The notes: generated by a model from the sequence alone, not told the origin. 64,000 nt of DNA from Macrotis lagotis (GCF_037893015.1 NC_133658.1:255100397-255164396); one strand, 5' to 3'. Counted from the stretch's first letter, positions 1 to 12,000 are shown. Made by a program: numbers and translations.

Positions 1-120
1 ATTATCTAAGTGATCTTGGACTAGTTCCTTAATTTCCTCAGGCTTGAGTTTCTTCATCTGTAAAAGGAAAGGGCTGGACTAAATAGTCTTCTAAAGTCCT
101 TTACAACTCTAGATCAATGA
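1..120 (+). repeat. MIR SINE fragment
   Basis: Shows the MIR core and tail pattern: a conserved block ending in TTTCTTCATCTGTAAAA followed by an AGTCCTTTACAACTCTA tail. Old, diverged copy. 120-940 holds no feature I can name apart from AT-rich diverged sequence. Confidence 0.6.
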
Positions 121-1139
121 TTTTTGGTCTGCCAGTCACCAAAGGGAGCAGAAAATGTGTTATTAACAGGTCATTTCCTCTTTTCTGATCTGACTTCCAA
201 GTGCCTTTACAAACTGATCGAGGAAACTCAAGCTAAGTCAGTTAGTGACATCTTAAGGTGAGGAGCAGAATTGTCAGCCTACAATAAACATTCAATCTTA
301 AAAGTGTCCTTAGAGATGCGGGACCCAAGAGAACATCTGAATCTAGACTCCCAACTTTATTTTTTAGGACAGGAAAACAGAAGCCCAGGGAAGAGAAATG
401 ATCTGTATCATGCAGTACTTTAATGTTTGTTTAATCATCATGTTTATAGTGATTATAAAGTTTTCTATGTAACATCAGGATACAATTTATAAAGATATTT
501 TTAACAGTCATTTTGCTTCAGAGAATAATTACTATACTTCACATGTAATTTAGTGAGATATGTAAAATACGACAGCTTTATTTATTTTCTACAAAGATAA
601 GAGCTAGAAAGTAGAGGCAGATTTCTTATAAAGCTCCTCCCTACCACCCCACCCTTCACATGAAACTAAGATAAGAGAGAACTTTGAGAGTTAGTATCCT
701 TGTACCTGAATTTCCTGAAGGGAAAGAAAATAATTTTGCCATTCAGGGCTTCTGTTGGCTCTCTTTTCTAAAGAGGTGGATGGAATAGAGAAAATGAGTT
801 AAATTGTTGATTTTTCACTTTATGTAATAATATGTCAATGATTAATATTAGGAATGCAATGACTAAGACATATATAATTATTTGTTCCCTGACTTTGTCT
901 GGCATTTGAATATGCACTGGTGAAGGAAGGGTCTACTCCTATTGATCTATCAAATATATTTCCTGCCATCTCAAACTGCTGAAAATCCTTCAAGGATCAG
1001 CTTAAGAAGGATCACCTCCTTAGTGAAATCTTCCTTATTTTTTTTTAATATGATATCTACCACCTTATGTTTTCCAAGAGTCTTTTGCCTGGAGGCTTTC
1101 TTTCCTATCACATTTTACTTTTTGTCCCCATTTCTTGGT

Positions 1140-1354
1140 GTACTTTAAAAAAAATTAAATTAAAAAAATTTTGGAATAAAATAAGCATTTCTATAGCAAT
1201 ATAATAAAAAGATGATTGCACATGAAACTACAAATCTATTATATACAATTTACTATTCTTTAAAGTGTATAATGAGATTATCATGTAAATTTCTTTTCTT
1301 TTTTTTTCTCCCTACTCTTTCTCCCTTCCCTGCCATGGCTACCATTAGACACAA

Positions 1355-1406
<52 letters not shown>

Positions 1407-1700
1407 GTACTAAAATCATTCTATACATTCTTATATTTATCAGTTCTTTCTCTAGATGCAGATGGTTTCTACCTTTTCTACCTCTAAATGTCCTTTGTAA
1501 TTAATTTGAGTATCTATAATCATCAAATTGACTTTGTCACTCAAAGTTTTTTAAAATAGTACTGCTTTTACTATATACACTGTTAACTTGGTTTTACTCA
1601 TTTTGCTCTTCATTTTTTTTGTGCAAATCTATCCACGTTTTCTCAAATCAACAAGCTCATTATTTCTTAAAGCATCCAAGGAGATTATAGGCAATTCACT
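1140..1700 (-). mobile_element. L1 3'-end fragment, antisense
   Basis: Reads on the minus strand like the 3' end of marsupial L1 elements: on the plus strand a TTTTTCTCCC tract, then CAGTTCTTTCTCTAGATGCAGATGG, split here by diverged bases, and a TTACTCATTTTGCTC block. An (AT)n run lies inside it. Diverged and 5'-truncated. Confidence 0.5.
1356..1398. repeat. (AT)n microsatellite
   Basis: About 43 bases of uninterrupted AT dinucleotides, followed by a short degenerate continuation. Confidence 0.95.
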
Positions 1701-1727
1701 TAGGGATCCTAGGTAAGAAAGATACAA

Positions 1728-1835
1728 ACTAAGTCTCAGTTTCCTTATCTGTATAATAGAGATAGTAAAAGTACCCACCTTCCAGGATTATTATGAGGCT
1801 CAAATAAGAGTACTATGTAAACCTACAGATATTTT
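1728..1835 (+). repeat. MIR SINE fragment
   Basis: Contains the MIR hallmark GTCTCAGTTTCCTTATCTGT followed by a TTATGAGGCTCAAATAAGA block. Confidence 0.65.
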
Positions 1836-1849
1836 ACAAATGCATACTA

Positions 1850-1975
1850 TTTTTATGATTAGCATCCTGAAGGCAGAAGCATCCTACTTTTCATCTTTGT
1901 ACCCCAGTCCCAGCACAATGCCTTCCATGTAGACATTGCTTAAAAAATGTTTGTTGAACTTCTGAATGAATGAAT
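1850..1975 (+). repeat. L2/L3-type LINE 3' end
   Basis: Ends with a degenerate CAGCACAATGCCTTCCATGTAG then TTGTTGAAC and ATGAATGAAT, the usual terminus of L2-class elements in this window. Confidence 0.5.
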
Positions 1976-2364
1976 TGGGTTATTAATTTCTGCTTAAACC
2001 TTTAGTCTATGGGAGCTATAAATACTATTTGTAGAATGTAAAATATACCTACCAGAAAATGCACTAACTAGATAACGTTCAATCAGTTTTTTTTCCCTGT
2101 TGACAATGGTCAAGAGTGCCAATGACCTGCCTATCAGTCTATTACTAGAAAGAGCATTCTTTTCTAAAAACTATAACCTAAAGATGAGGAACAAAAGATG
2201 AAGAGGATGGAAAGTGAAGGGGAGGCTATTTGAGATGCTCTCTTTGATCATTCAGAAAGTGAAATTTAGCCCAATCTCACTCTACATCAAACTGTAGGTA
2301 AGGTATATGAGACTCTGCAGGGTAAGTGAAGAAAGAACTTGAAAGAATTATAGAGAAAATCTAG

Positions 2365-2790
2365 TTCAATCCCCTTTTCTTTTTTTTATTATATAAATAT
2401 TTTATTTGTTTTCAAATTACATACAATAGTAGTTTCTACTTATTTTTTGGTAAGGTTCTGAGTTTTATACTTTTCTCCCCACCCTCCCTTTCCTTCCCCT
2501 TCCTCCCCACAGAAGGCAATCTGATAATCTTTACATTGTTTCCATGTTATGCATTGATCGAAATTGAATGTGTTGAGAGGAAAAAAAATATCCTTGAAGA
2601 AGAAATAAAATATTAGAGATAGCAAAATTATGTAGTACATAAGCCAACTTAAAAAAATTGAAGGTAAAAATCTTTGATCTTTGTTTAAACTCCATAGTTC
2701 TTTCTCTGGATACAGATGGTTTTCTTAATTGCAGATACCCTAAAATTGTCCCTGATTATTGCACTGATGGAATGAGCAAGTCTACTATGT
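2365..2790 (-). mobile_element. L1 3'-end fragment, antisense
   Basis: Plus strand shows a T-rich start, TTTTCAAATTACATACAATA, a pyrimidine block with TCCCCACCCTCCC, then TAGTTCTTTCTCTGGATAC. This matches the antisense 3' region of marsupial L1 elements. Confidence 0.6.
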
Positions 2791-2849
2791 TTGTCATTCC
2801 CCTTTTCAAAGAGAATGAAACGAATACCTAAATAAAAGTGACATATCAA

Positions 2850-3307
2850 AAGAGGTCTGCAGATTCTTGGGGGTCCCCAAATATGATGGTGTTATTTGCC
2901 TATTAAAATACTATTCCCTTTTCTAAGTACATATCTAAGACTAGATTTTCTTCACCTACCTCACACATCAACTAAAACACAATTCACAACAGAGTGATTA
3001 CAGAAGAGAATCCATCTGTCTTCTATTAAGCCATATGTTAAAGAGATTTGCAGAAATACATAATATAATGTCACTCTTCCAATTAATATATTTTGTTTTA
3101 GAAATATAGTTATTTTCATAAAATATAATATATCAACATATAATGGTTTTATTATTGTTATATTTAAATAGACATTTTAAAGGATCCATTTTCATTTCTA
3201 ATTTGATCAATATTAACAGATCTCTGTCACAAACAAAAGCTCTTTGGATTCCTCAATTATTTTTAAGAGTCTAAAGGGTTCTGAGAGCAAACAGACTGAT
3301 TGCCTAA
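2850..3307 (+). mobile_element. hAT-Charlie-type DNA transposon remnant, copy 1
   Basis: Shares an ordered set of blocks with 7643-8205: GTTATTTGCCTATTAAAATA, TCCATCTGTCTTCTATTAAG, TAAAGAGATTTGCA, CACTCTTC and AACAAAAGCTCTTTGGATTC. Both ends are eroded. Non-coding. Confidence 0.65.
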
Positions 3308-3309
3308 AA

Positions 3310-4225
3310 CAAAAAGTAGTTGGTAGAAAATCAGGGACTAAAAATACCTGTGTTTCTTGACATCCAGTCCATTGCTTTCCCCACTGTGCCACATTACCTC
3401 ATAAAGACTTTGGCTCCTGATCAAGTTAAACAGCTGTTTGAAATGCTACCTTTGGCTCTTTGTCATGATGCTGTATGGAATCAACTGGAAGATTTAACTT
3501 TGGCTGTCTCTTGGTTGTGAGTATGTGGATTATCTTACTCTCTGACTCATCATTGGCAAAGGTTTTCTCTGCCACTCACCACATTTGGCATACATCCTTC
3601 TGCTGTTGGCTAGCATAGACTTGGGGGTGCAACCTTATCTAACAAAAAGCTTAGGAAGCTGTTTATTGGGATGTACAAAGACATAACCACCTAAATATGA
3701 CCTGCTTCTATCAGGAAGAGAAGTCTGCTCTTTATGTTCAGAAAAAGGAAGGCAGCACAGTAGAGTGACTATGTGTCAGGAAGCTCAGGCTCTAGACCTG
3801 CCTTGGACAGACACTGTACCTCTGGGTGAACCATTTAAACCCTAAGAGCAAGACTACTCTCCAAGACTGGAAATTTCAAGAGTGCTTCCTGGTAAGAAGC
3901 ACTCTATTTTAACTGCCTGGTCGCTTAAAGTAAAATTAGGAAAATACACCTGAAGTCCAAATTGCAATGATTTATGGATTATAGGCTACATATTAGCCTA
4001 GATTAATATAGACTCTTCATCAGTGAGGCTAGTGAGTTCAACTTCAAAATTATCTTGTATTTATTTTAGATGAATAGGAATATGGAGCTGTGAGGAAGTT
4101 AGGTGGCACAGTTAGGAAGATCTGAGTTTAAATCCTGTTGTAGTCTTTTACTTAGTGATCGTGGGCAAGAAATTTAACCTCTGTCTGCTTAGGTTCTATA
4201 ACTATAAAATAGGAATAATAATAGT
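3310..4225 (+). repeat. Diverged MIR-type fragments
   Basis: Two old tRNA-type SINE pieces are visible on the plus strand, near 3755-3860 and 4090-4225; the second has GGTGGCACAGTTAGGAAGA, GTGGGCAAGAAATTTAACCT and ACTATAAAATAGGAATAAT. The remainder, about 3310-3750 and 3860-4090, holds nothing I can identify. Confidence 0.4.
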
Positions 4226-4229
4226 ATCT

Positions 4230-4369
4230 TCTCCCAGTTTTTCTACATATGTAGATAGATTTATAGAGTTTATATATATAAATATGTAATATGTATTATT
4301 TTAATTTAATATGCTATATTATCTGAAATATAGGAATAAATTATATAGGAACTATGTATATTATGTTAC

Positions 4370-4408
<39 letters not shown>

Positions 4409-4880
4409 TATATATCCTCTCTATATACAATACATGATTTATTCATGATATATACTATATGAATATAATATACATAATGCAACATATAAAATATATATTA
4501 TGTTAAGATACCATATGTTCTATATGATATATAACTATATATTATATTATATAAAATATATACTATATTTTGTAATATAGTATGTTACATAAATATATAA
4601 AATCTGTGTATATAAGTATTATATGTATACTATTTATAAATTATATTGCTATATATAATATTGTACATGTTTATATACTATGCTATATTACATATGGTAT
4701 AATATACTATAATGCATGCTATATAATATATGAGTCTATATTATATATAGTAGATGTTATATATTACATATACCATATATTATATATGGCATATAGTTTA
4801 GTAATATATGTAGAACAAATATAATATATAACTATAATACATGATGTATATATATATTCAATATAAATAATATGATTTTT
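4230..4880. repeat. AT-rich low-complexity island
   Basis: About 650 bases made almost only of A and T with many TATA and ATAT blocks, including a pure (AT)n run near 4372-4407. A smaller similar patch lies at 5050-5165. Many self-complementary stretches. The open frame read across it is meaningless low-complexity sequence. Confidence 0.85.
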
Positions 4881-4892
4881 ATATATAGTAGT

Positions 4893-4995
4893 ATTAAGAA
4901 GTTAAATAACTTGCCCAGAGGCACAGTTATCTGTCAGAGGCAGGACTAGAGCCTGGGTCTTCTTGATTCTCTTATTCACTCAATCATATTGCTTT
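4893..4995 (-). repeat. MIR SINE fragment, antisense
   Basis: Plus strand reads AAATAACTTGCCCAGAGGCA, then GGCAGGACTAGAGCCTGGGT, the antisense tRNA-like half of MIR. Confidence 0.6.
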
Positions 4996-5186
4996 TTTTT
5001 CCTGGATATAAAGAGCAGATTTATCTTTGATATGTAGGCCTTCCTTCTCTATGCTATATATTACATATTTATTATATACATATGTATATATATAATATTT
5101 TATACATAGAAATATAGGATACATTTATATTATATTATGATATATTTACAACATACATAGTATATTCTCCTATAGAAATCCCTCTC

Positions 5187-5233
5187 TCTCTCTCGTTCTT
5201 CCCCCCTCCCTTTCTCCCTCTCTCCCTCTCTCA
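5187..5233. repeat. Pyrimidine (CT)n-rich tract
   Basis: CT dinucleotides with CCCT interruptions. Confidence 0.85.
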
Positions 5234-5358
5234 AAAAGAACTGACCTGAGAGCTGAGAGACTTGAGATTTTGTCCTGATTACCATTATCCAGTTATGAGA
5301 CTGACAAATCTTTTTTATGAATTTGATTTCCTACTCCGTAAACAAGATAGGCCTAGAT

Positions 5359-5543
5359 CAGGGGTTATTTACTGGAGTTGTGAACTTGCTTTTAAAATAG
5401 TTTGATAATGTATTTGAATAGAATTGGTTTCTTTTGTAATCCAATGTTTTTATGCTTTTAAAAACATCATTTGGAGAAGAGCTCACTAGGTTTCATCAGA
5501 CTGCCTAAAGGATTCTGTGACACAAAAACTTTAAGAACCCTAG
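5359..5543 (+). mobile_element. hAT-like miniature element with CAGGGGTT ends
   Basis: About 185 bases. The start CAGGGGTTATTTACT and the end TTAAGAACCCTAG are imperfect inverted copies of one another. The interior contains TTCTTTTGTAATCCAATGTT. An antisense relative lies at 32035-32195. No clear 8-bp target duplication was seen. Confidence 0.55.
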
Positions 5544-6464
5544 ATTCTAGATAATCTCAAATATCCTGTCCTTATCTAAAATTCAGTGGTTCAATGAAAA
5601 TAAAGGTAACCAAATTACTTCATTTCCCCTTTCTTAAGTTCTTCCTTTGTTTCCAGTTCCTATATGTATTTTCTTTTCCTTAGGATTTTTTGAGATGTAT
5701 ACTTCTATAATCCTTTCTTTTTCAACAATTGCTACTCATCTTCTTGAATCTAAAAGACAAAGCTAATATGTAATATGAATGAAATGAAATGAAAGGAAGG
5801 AAGGAATTCCCCATTTCTAACCCCTTCATGCCTCATCACACAATTGACTATGTATTTTGTAAACAATCCTGCCCTATTATAAAGCTAAAGTATTACCTAC
5901 TGACAGTCAAATTTGACAGGACAATAGTCCAAGACAGAGAAGTAAGTGACCTATGACTATATTTTTGCAATCCCAAGACCGACAGATATTGTGGAACAGA
6001 AAGAGGAGAGGATGAATACTGAAATCATAAGACAGTTCATCCAAGCACACACCTGAGAAAACAAACTGGGGACTGAGGAGAAAACAGTCTTTGTAAAATG
6101 ATGCAATTTCTCCTAAAGTTGCAGTATTTTAGGATGAATTAATTTTCTCCCTTTTTCCATACTTCCTCCAACGTGCTCCCCAAATCTGGCAATGGCTAAG
6201 AGTTGGTGAGTCAGACTGACTTGGAATGATGACAGGAGACTGAGTAATATAACCAGAACTGGAATTAATGATACATATTTTTGATAAACAATTCTTGGTA
6301 TCTATATACACACTTGACCCTTTATTGTATACTTGGTAGCTAAGATAGATGATATAATCCTGTTCTGACTGCTTTCTCTCATCTATAAAGCTTTTAAAGG
6401 ACTGTTGAATTTGGGACTTTGGTTTTATACTATCTACCTCCCAGTGTTGTTTCAATTCAATTCA

Positions 6465-6585
6465 ACTCATTTATAAGTACCAATTATGCCCAAAGCACTA
6501 TGCTAGATAAAAAAGAAAGAAAAACAAAATAAAACAAAAAGTTCCTCCTCTCAAGGAGCTTATAGTGAACTGTAGTTTAGGTCTT
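6465..6585 (-). repeat. L2-type 3' end, antisense
   Basis: Plus strand shows the reversed L2 terminus: ATTTATAAGTACCAATTATG, GCACTATGCTAGATA, then CTCAAGGAGCTTATAGTG. Confidence 0.5.
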
Positions 6586-6671
6586 CATTATTTTTTACTT
6601 ATACTGTTACAGTAATTTCCTAAGGTGTTTCTCCACCTTTGTGGAGCATCCGATGATGCTGTTTGTCCTCC

Positions 6672-6672
<1 letters not shown>

Positions 6673-6702
<30 letters not shown>

Positions 6703-6850
6703 TAAAATTTTTACAAGGCAATGGGGTTTTACGTGACTTGCCCAAGGTCACACAGCTAAGTAAGTATTAAGTGTCTGAGGTCAGATTTGAACTCAGGTAC
6801 TCCTGACTCCAGGGCAGGTGCTCTATCCCCTGCACCAACCAGCTGCCCCA
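6673..6850 (-). repeat. WSINE-type tRNA SINE, antisense
   Basis: Starts with a long T run (its poly-A), then ACAAGGCAATGGGG, CACACAGCTAAGTAAG, CTGACTCCAGGGCAGGTGCT and CAGCTGCCCCA. It seems to have landed near the left end of the composite SINE that follows. Confidence 0.85.
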
Positions 6851-6852
6851 TT

Positions 6853-7152
6853 GTACTTTGTTTTTAAGAAGACCATGACATCAGAGAAGTGATGCCACAA
6901 CATTCTTGTGAAGTGGATTGAGCAAGTGGGTACTGTGCTAAGTCACCAACCTCCCTTTCTTCTTCAGAGCCATCTGGGTCCAGGGACCAGATATGAATCA
7001 GTATGACTGGAAATAGCCCTGGATGAGGAGGCAGTCACGGTAAAGTGAATTGCCCAAGGTCACACAGCTAGTTAAGTGTTTCAGATCAGATTTAAACTCA
7101 GGTGCTCCTGATTTCAGGGCCAGCTCTCTACCCACTACACCATGTGGCTGCA
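6853..7152 (+). repeat. Composite SINE, copy 1
   Basis: The left part has AAGAAGACCATGACATCAGA, AAGTGATGCC and AGAGCCATCTGGGTCCAG. The right part is an antisense tRNA-SINE head (GCCCAAGGTCACACAGCTAG to CATGTGGCTGCA). The same join is at 43583-43863, so it seems to be a family structure and not a chance nesting. Confidence 0.6.
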
Positions 7153-7174
7153 TGATTTGTGTGATTTTCCCTCT

Positions 7175-7500
7175 TTAATGATCTTCCTTTGTTTATCAAA
7201 GCTTATGCATTATTTTTTCCAATTAAAAGAATTTTATTTTTTCTCCCTTTCACTATTTCCACTTTCACTATTAGAAAAAGGGAAAAAAAACTTATAACAA
7301 ATATATTTGGTCAATCAAAAATAAATTCCTTCATTGACCATGTCCAATTTATGTCTCTTTTCCATGTCTTGCCTCTTATCACCCCTGTGTCAGGAAATAG
7401 GCAGCATGATTCCTCACTGGTCCTCTGGAATTGTGATCTTGGTGTTTTTTTGTGCAAAGTTCAAATTTCTTGTTATTCGATGTTCTCCAAAAACTGGCAC
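7175..7500 (-). mobile_element. L1 3'-end fragment, antisense
   Basis: Plus strand shows TTTTCTCCC, AAAAAACTTATAACAAATAT, a GACCATGTCCAA block and TCCTCTGGAATTGTGATCTT, as in the reversed 3' end of a marsupial L1 subfamily also seen at 23190-24010 and 24350-24650. Confidence 0.5.
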
Positions 7501-7537
7501 TGCCCTGTCTTTCCAGCCACTGAGTAACTTTTTTTCA

Positions 7538-7640
7538 TTCAATGTCAAGGCAACACATTAAATACCTACTCTGTGCAGGGTACTCTGCTAGGTACTTGAG
7601 ATACAAGGACAAAAATAACATTCCCTATCCTATGCTTTAA
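7538..7640 (-). repeat. L2-type 3' end, antisense
   Basis: Plus strand has ATTAAATACCTACTCTGTGC then GGTACTCTGCTAGGTACTTG and ATACAAGGAC. Confidence 0.55.
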
Positions 7641-7642
7641 CC

Positions 7643-8205
7643 CAGAGGTTCTCAAAGGGTGGTCTGTCAACTCTGGGAGGTCTCTAAAACCTTTTCAGAG
7701 GGTCCACTTCAAAAATTATTTTCATAATAATACTAAAAGGTTATTTGCCTATTAAAATACTCTTCCTTTTTTCCAAATATATATCTATGTGAGGCAGAAC
7801 TTTCTTCATCTATTTCAACCACAACAACATATCACAACAAATTAAATGCAGAAGCAGATATGAGAATCCAGCTGTCTTCCATTAAAGCAGACATTAAAGA
7901 GATTTGCAAAGATGTAAAACAAAACCACTCTTCTCGCTGAAATTTTTTTTTTTTGTTCTGGAAAATATGGTTATTTTCCAAAAGAACATGTTATTTATGT
8001 TAACATTTAGTGGGGCTAGTATTATTTCAATATGAATTAATAAATAAATTAAAATTGTATCAGTTTCATCTTCTAATGCAATAGATCCATGTAATCAAAA
8101 TGTAATCCATGTAAACAAAAACTCTTGAAGGTCCCCAATAATTTAAAAAAGTATAAAGGACTCCTGAGACCAAAAGTTTGATTACTTCTGTTCTAGCCCA
8201 TAGTC
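7643..8205 (+). mobile_element. hAT-Charlie-type DNA transposon remnant, copy 2
   Basis: More complete relative of 2850-3307. Starts AGAGGTTCTCAAAGGGTGGT and ends with AAAAGTTTGATTACTTCTGT, which are imperfect inverted ends. The interior has AGCAGATATGAGAATCCAGC and ACATTAAAGAGATTTGCAAA. Non-autonomous and non-coding. Confidence 0.65.
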
Positions 8206-8704
8206 TAGTTCTTATTCCTGAATGATTCCAGCAACTCTTGAATGTCAAAATGCTATCCAACAGTCAAAATATGCTGCCTGTTTGTTGAGCCTTCTTTGCT
8301 TGATCTTATTTCAAATCCAAGTGATCCTTCATGTCTGTAAACTCTCAGAATACTTTGTTTGGACACATCTTAGCAGCATCTTAAGTCTTCTCCTACCCTA
8401 GATTGAAAGCTCATGTCTTCTTTATCACTACATCCCTTTTAACACCACGCATAATGTCTTACCCATAGATCAAAAAGATGTCTGTTTAATAGAAATAAGT
8501 TGAGAATTTTATCCAGACTCATTTGCTTACTTGTAGTATGTAATTCTGCACATTTCAAATATTTGTGATTTGTCTTTTTCCTGTTTTTGCTGTCATACTC
8601 ACAATGATCTTGCTTTCCATTCTCTTAATTCTTAAGGATTTACATTTTAAAATTTAGCAATTGATTTTTCTGTTGACATATTAATTGTTACTTCTAGTGG
8701 GGGG

Positions 8705-8960
8705 GCAATAAGAAGCAGTGGAAAGAATGTTGGACCTACAATTTGGAGATATATGGGTTCAAATCTTTACTTTAATCTGTACTAGCAGGTACAGTGCAGG
8801 TCTCAGGATACAAATATTAAAATAAAATATTCCCCACCCTCAAGGAACTTACATTCTATTGAGGGAGATAGCAAGGTAAATTCTGGGGGTGGGGAAAAGG
8901 GCATTAGCAGCCAAGGAAATCTGGAAAGGTTTATGTAAAAAGATGATGCTTGAATGGAGA
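8705..8960. repeat. MIR fragment followed by antisense L2-type 3' end
   Basis: 8708-8790 is a tRNA-like SINE head on the plus strand (AAGAATGTTGGACC, GGGTTCAAATC). 8800-8960 reads as an antisense L2 end, with CCTCAAGGAACTTACATTCT. The flanks 8206-8700 and 8961-9640 show nothing I can identify beyond AT-rich diverged DNA. Confidence 0.4.
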
Positions 8961-9643
8961 ATAGCAAACCATTTAAGTTTACCTTAGTTTCCCTCTCTGT
9001 AAGATATGCTATAAAAGAAAATATAAATGTCGACTATAAGATACAATGATTAGGGAATATTACTCTTGGTAACTCATCTTTATTTCCTTAAGGCAGGATA
9101 TTATTTTTATCTCCTACAGAACCCAGCAAAGCTTTCAAAGATTAGCTTTTAATCAGCTTGTCTAAGTTAATGTTAGAAAACTCCTAGAGGACAGTCTCAG
9201 CAAAGTATTATGGATACATAAATAGGAAAGGCATTCACCATAGTGAATGCCAGAATCCCTTTCTAATCCAATCCTTTCATTTTATACATAAAAACCCAAG
9301 CTTTTGGGGGACACATTTATAAGGAAAATATCTATTTTTGAAAGCAACCTTTATAATAACTGATCTGTTACTATACATAAAATGAATTTTACCATGTAAA
9401 TTGAACATGTAATATAAAACGTGGTACATGTAATATAAAATGAGCACAGTAATTCTAGAGGGTTGATAGTCTTTTGGCCAGTGAACTCAGTCCTTATGTA
9501 GTCTGTGTGTTGACTTGACCATGTGTAGCATTGTTTCTAGGTTGTTTATGTCAAGAAGAGGATCCTTTCTTATAGGTCACTGTGTCTAACCTGATATTCA
9601 TTCAAAAGGCCAAATTGAACCTATAAAGTGGACCTATGTTTCT

Positions 9644-9803
9644 TTTTTTTTTTTAGGGTTTTTTTTTTTTGCAAGTCAAATGGGGTTAAGTGGCTTGCCC
9701 AAGGCCACACAGCTAAGTAATTAAGTGTCTGAGGCTGGATTTGAACTCAGGACCTCCTGACTCCAGGGCCAGTGCTCTATCCACTGCGCCACCTAGCTGC
9801 CCC
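9644..9803 (-). repeat. WSINE-type SINE, antisense, with probable target duplication
   Basis: T-rich start, GCAAGTCAAATGGGGTTAAG, GGCCACACAGCTAAG and an end at ACCTAGCTGCCCC. Flanked by near-identical 14-mers (GGACCTATGTTTCT at 9630, GGATCTCTGTTTCT at 9804). Confidence 0.9.
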
Positions 9804-10633
9804 TGGATCTCTGTTTCTATTTTTACTACCTGACTGTGCTGAAGTGAGGAGCTAAGGACTAAGCTTTTGATGAGGAGAGGGCCTCCAAACCTTCATCTCC
9901 CCTCAGGAGTCATGAAACCAAGAGAATATTCTGGTGCTTCTGTCCTTGCTATATATCTATTTTTTCCTGTTTTTAGGTGAAATAAATTGGAGATGGTTAG
10001 GACCAAATTTGTGTCTTTCAAAATATCAGGAGAGTGAGATTTGTCAGATTTGAGGAGCAAATATTCTAGGCTGGTAGATATGCAAAATCATTTATCCAGC
10101 AGCAATGCCACATTTTGAAAACTTGGTAGGGTGAATGCTATGCAGAAACAGAGTGAAGACAAACTATTCTCCCCAGGAAACAAAGTCACATGGGGAGAGT
10201 ATACTACCAAGTGATAGGGGAAATAGTTATACTTCTGTTCTTACCATATCTTTGTAAACTGTCTCTTTGTAAAATGTCTCTTTGTAAAAGCTAATTGATA
10301 TTGGTTAAAAGGAAATGGAGCATTAATCTCTAGTTTGCAATAGTGGGGAGGGGGATTATGCCAACAATGAGTTTCAAGCCATAGAACTAGAAAAAGATAC
10401 CCCTAACTCCTCAGCGGTACCACAGAAATCAGAGGATTACTCTTCCCAGTACTGAAAGAAAATCATGCATTACTACAAATATATTTCAGTGTTGAAAGAA
10501 TTAGTTTTGGGGTGAAAACTTCTAGGTATGGAAGCTTCACAGATGTACTACATCTTGCTAAAATTAAAACTGCAGAATTTCACTTTAGTTACAAAAACTC
10601 AAAGTAAAATTAAATATTGTTTTTATGTTAACC

Positions 10634-10635
<2 letters not shown>

Positions 10636-10700
<65 letters not shown>
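10636..10700. repeat. (CA)n microsatellite
   Basis: About 32 uninterrupted CA repeats. 9804-10635 and 10700-11430 otherwise hold no recognised element; the open frame translating this repeat is not a gene. Confidence 0.97.
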
Positions 10701-10701
<1 letters not shown>

Positions 10702-11437
10702 GTGTTTTCTGCCACCAAATTGCAGCTGTTTCAGGAATTATTCATCTGTGGATGAGTCAGGTCAACATGCCATGAATTTCCATTTTCACTCCCCAATCCT
10801 ACTAGGGAAGTGTGATAGTAACATCTGCTGAGGGAGGCTAATGATTGCCCAGCCCAGAGGCATAAACGAGAAGAGGTTTCTTCAAAGCTGAAATTAGTCC
10901 ATTGTTGATCTCATTGCTTTTCAGCTCCAGAGATTGTCCAAAGAATCACTTCACCAGCAAGGAGAACTCCACCAAAAACATGCTAGGAGAATATATTATT
11001 CACATGGCAACTTCTGGTATATTTTAAGCAGGAAAGCAAAAGAAAAATCTATGCCTCTGTGTGTGTTGTATATCTTTATGAACCCTGGACTTGAATACAA
11101 AAGATGTAGGTTTTTAATCTTGTCTCTGCAAGCTGACTCATTGTTAGACTAAAGTCACTTTAAGCCTCAGTTTTATTAAATCCCAAATTTATAGCTGCTA
11201 AGAGGTTCAACCCTTGCATTTTAAAGATAAATAAACTGAGATTAAAAAAGGTGGTTCCATGCCCCTCAGCTACTAGTGCTTTCCCCTTTGTCATTCTATC
11301 TTATCCAATTTCCTCGGGTAATCAACTTGTATATCCATCTACCTGAACTCTGTTCTACTACCCAGAGAAGTATATTCTTCATTCACCAGGAGTTTTCTTT
11401 GTGGGAACTTACATACCCTGTCTGGGCTACTTGTACC

Positions 11438-11560
11438 AGTCAGTCAACAATTATTTAATAAGCATTTAATAAGCATATATTATGTACCAAACACTGTAAG
11501 GCTCTGGCTCTCTAATTACAAAAGTAAGGTGGTTCCTGCCTTTGAGAGACACATTTTTCT
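11438..11560 (-). repeat. L2-type 3' end, antisense
   Basis: Plus strand has GTCAACAATTATTTAATAAG, TATTATGTACCAAACACTG and AAAGTAAGGTGGTTCCTGCC. Confidence 0.5.
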
Positions 11561-11844
11561 GGATGGTGGGAGAGGTATGTATCCAAATAAGGATATCAAG
11601 CATATCCAAAATGGGAAACACGATGGAGTCAGAATTTTAGAGCCAGGAGGGATTTCGGGATATGGAAACTATTTTTTGTTTTATATTAAGAGTCATGCTC
11701 CAGTTCGCTAAGGTTTTGATGGGTATGTAGACCCAACTCTGTCTGGCTTAATGAGACTAAGTTATTGTAAACATATATATGAATAGCCCCTATGTTCTAG
11801 TTAGAATATATAACTTTGACCCACTCTCACACCACATACTTTGG

Positions 11845-12000
11845 ATTCTGGGGCTGAAAGAACCTCTAGAGATTATCTAATGCAATCTCTCCAATTTATA
11901 GAGGAGAAAACTGAGGTTCACAGAGTGGGAGGGGCTTGCCCCAGATCTTAGAAGCAGTTAGTGGTACATTGGAACTGGATTAATTCCTTTGCCTATTCTT
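11845..12000 (-). repeat. MIR-type fragment, antisense
   Basis: Reversed MIR pattern: AATTTATAGAGGAGAAAACT, GAGGTTCACAGAG, GGGGCTTGCCCCAGATC. 12000-12820 shows only a short MIR-like piece near 12150 and AT-rich DNA. Confidence 0.5.

Noticed and set aside
10528-10755. Open frame with a long Thr-His repeat
   Set aside because: It translates the (CA)n microsatellite.
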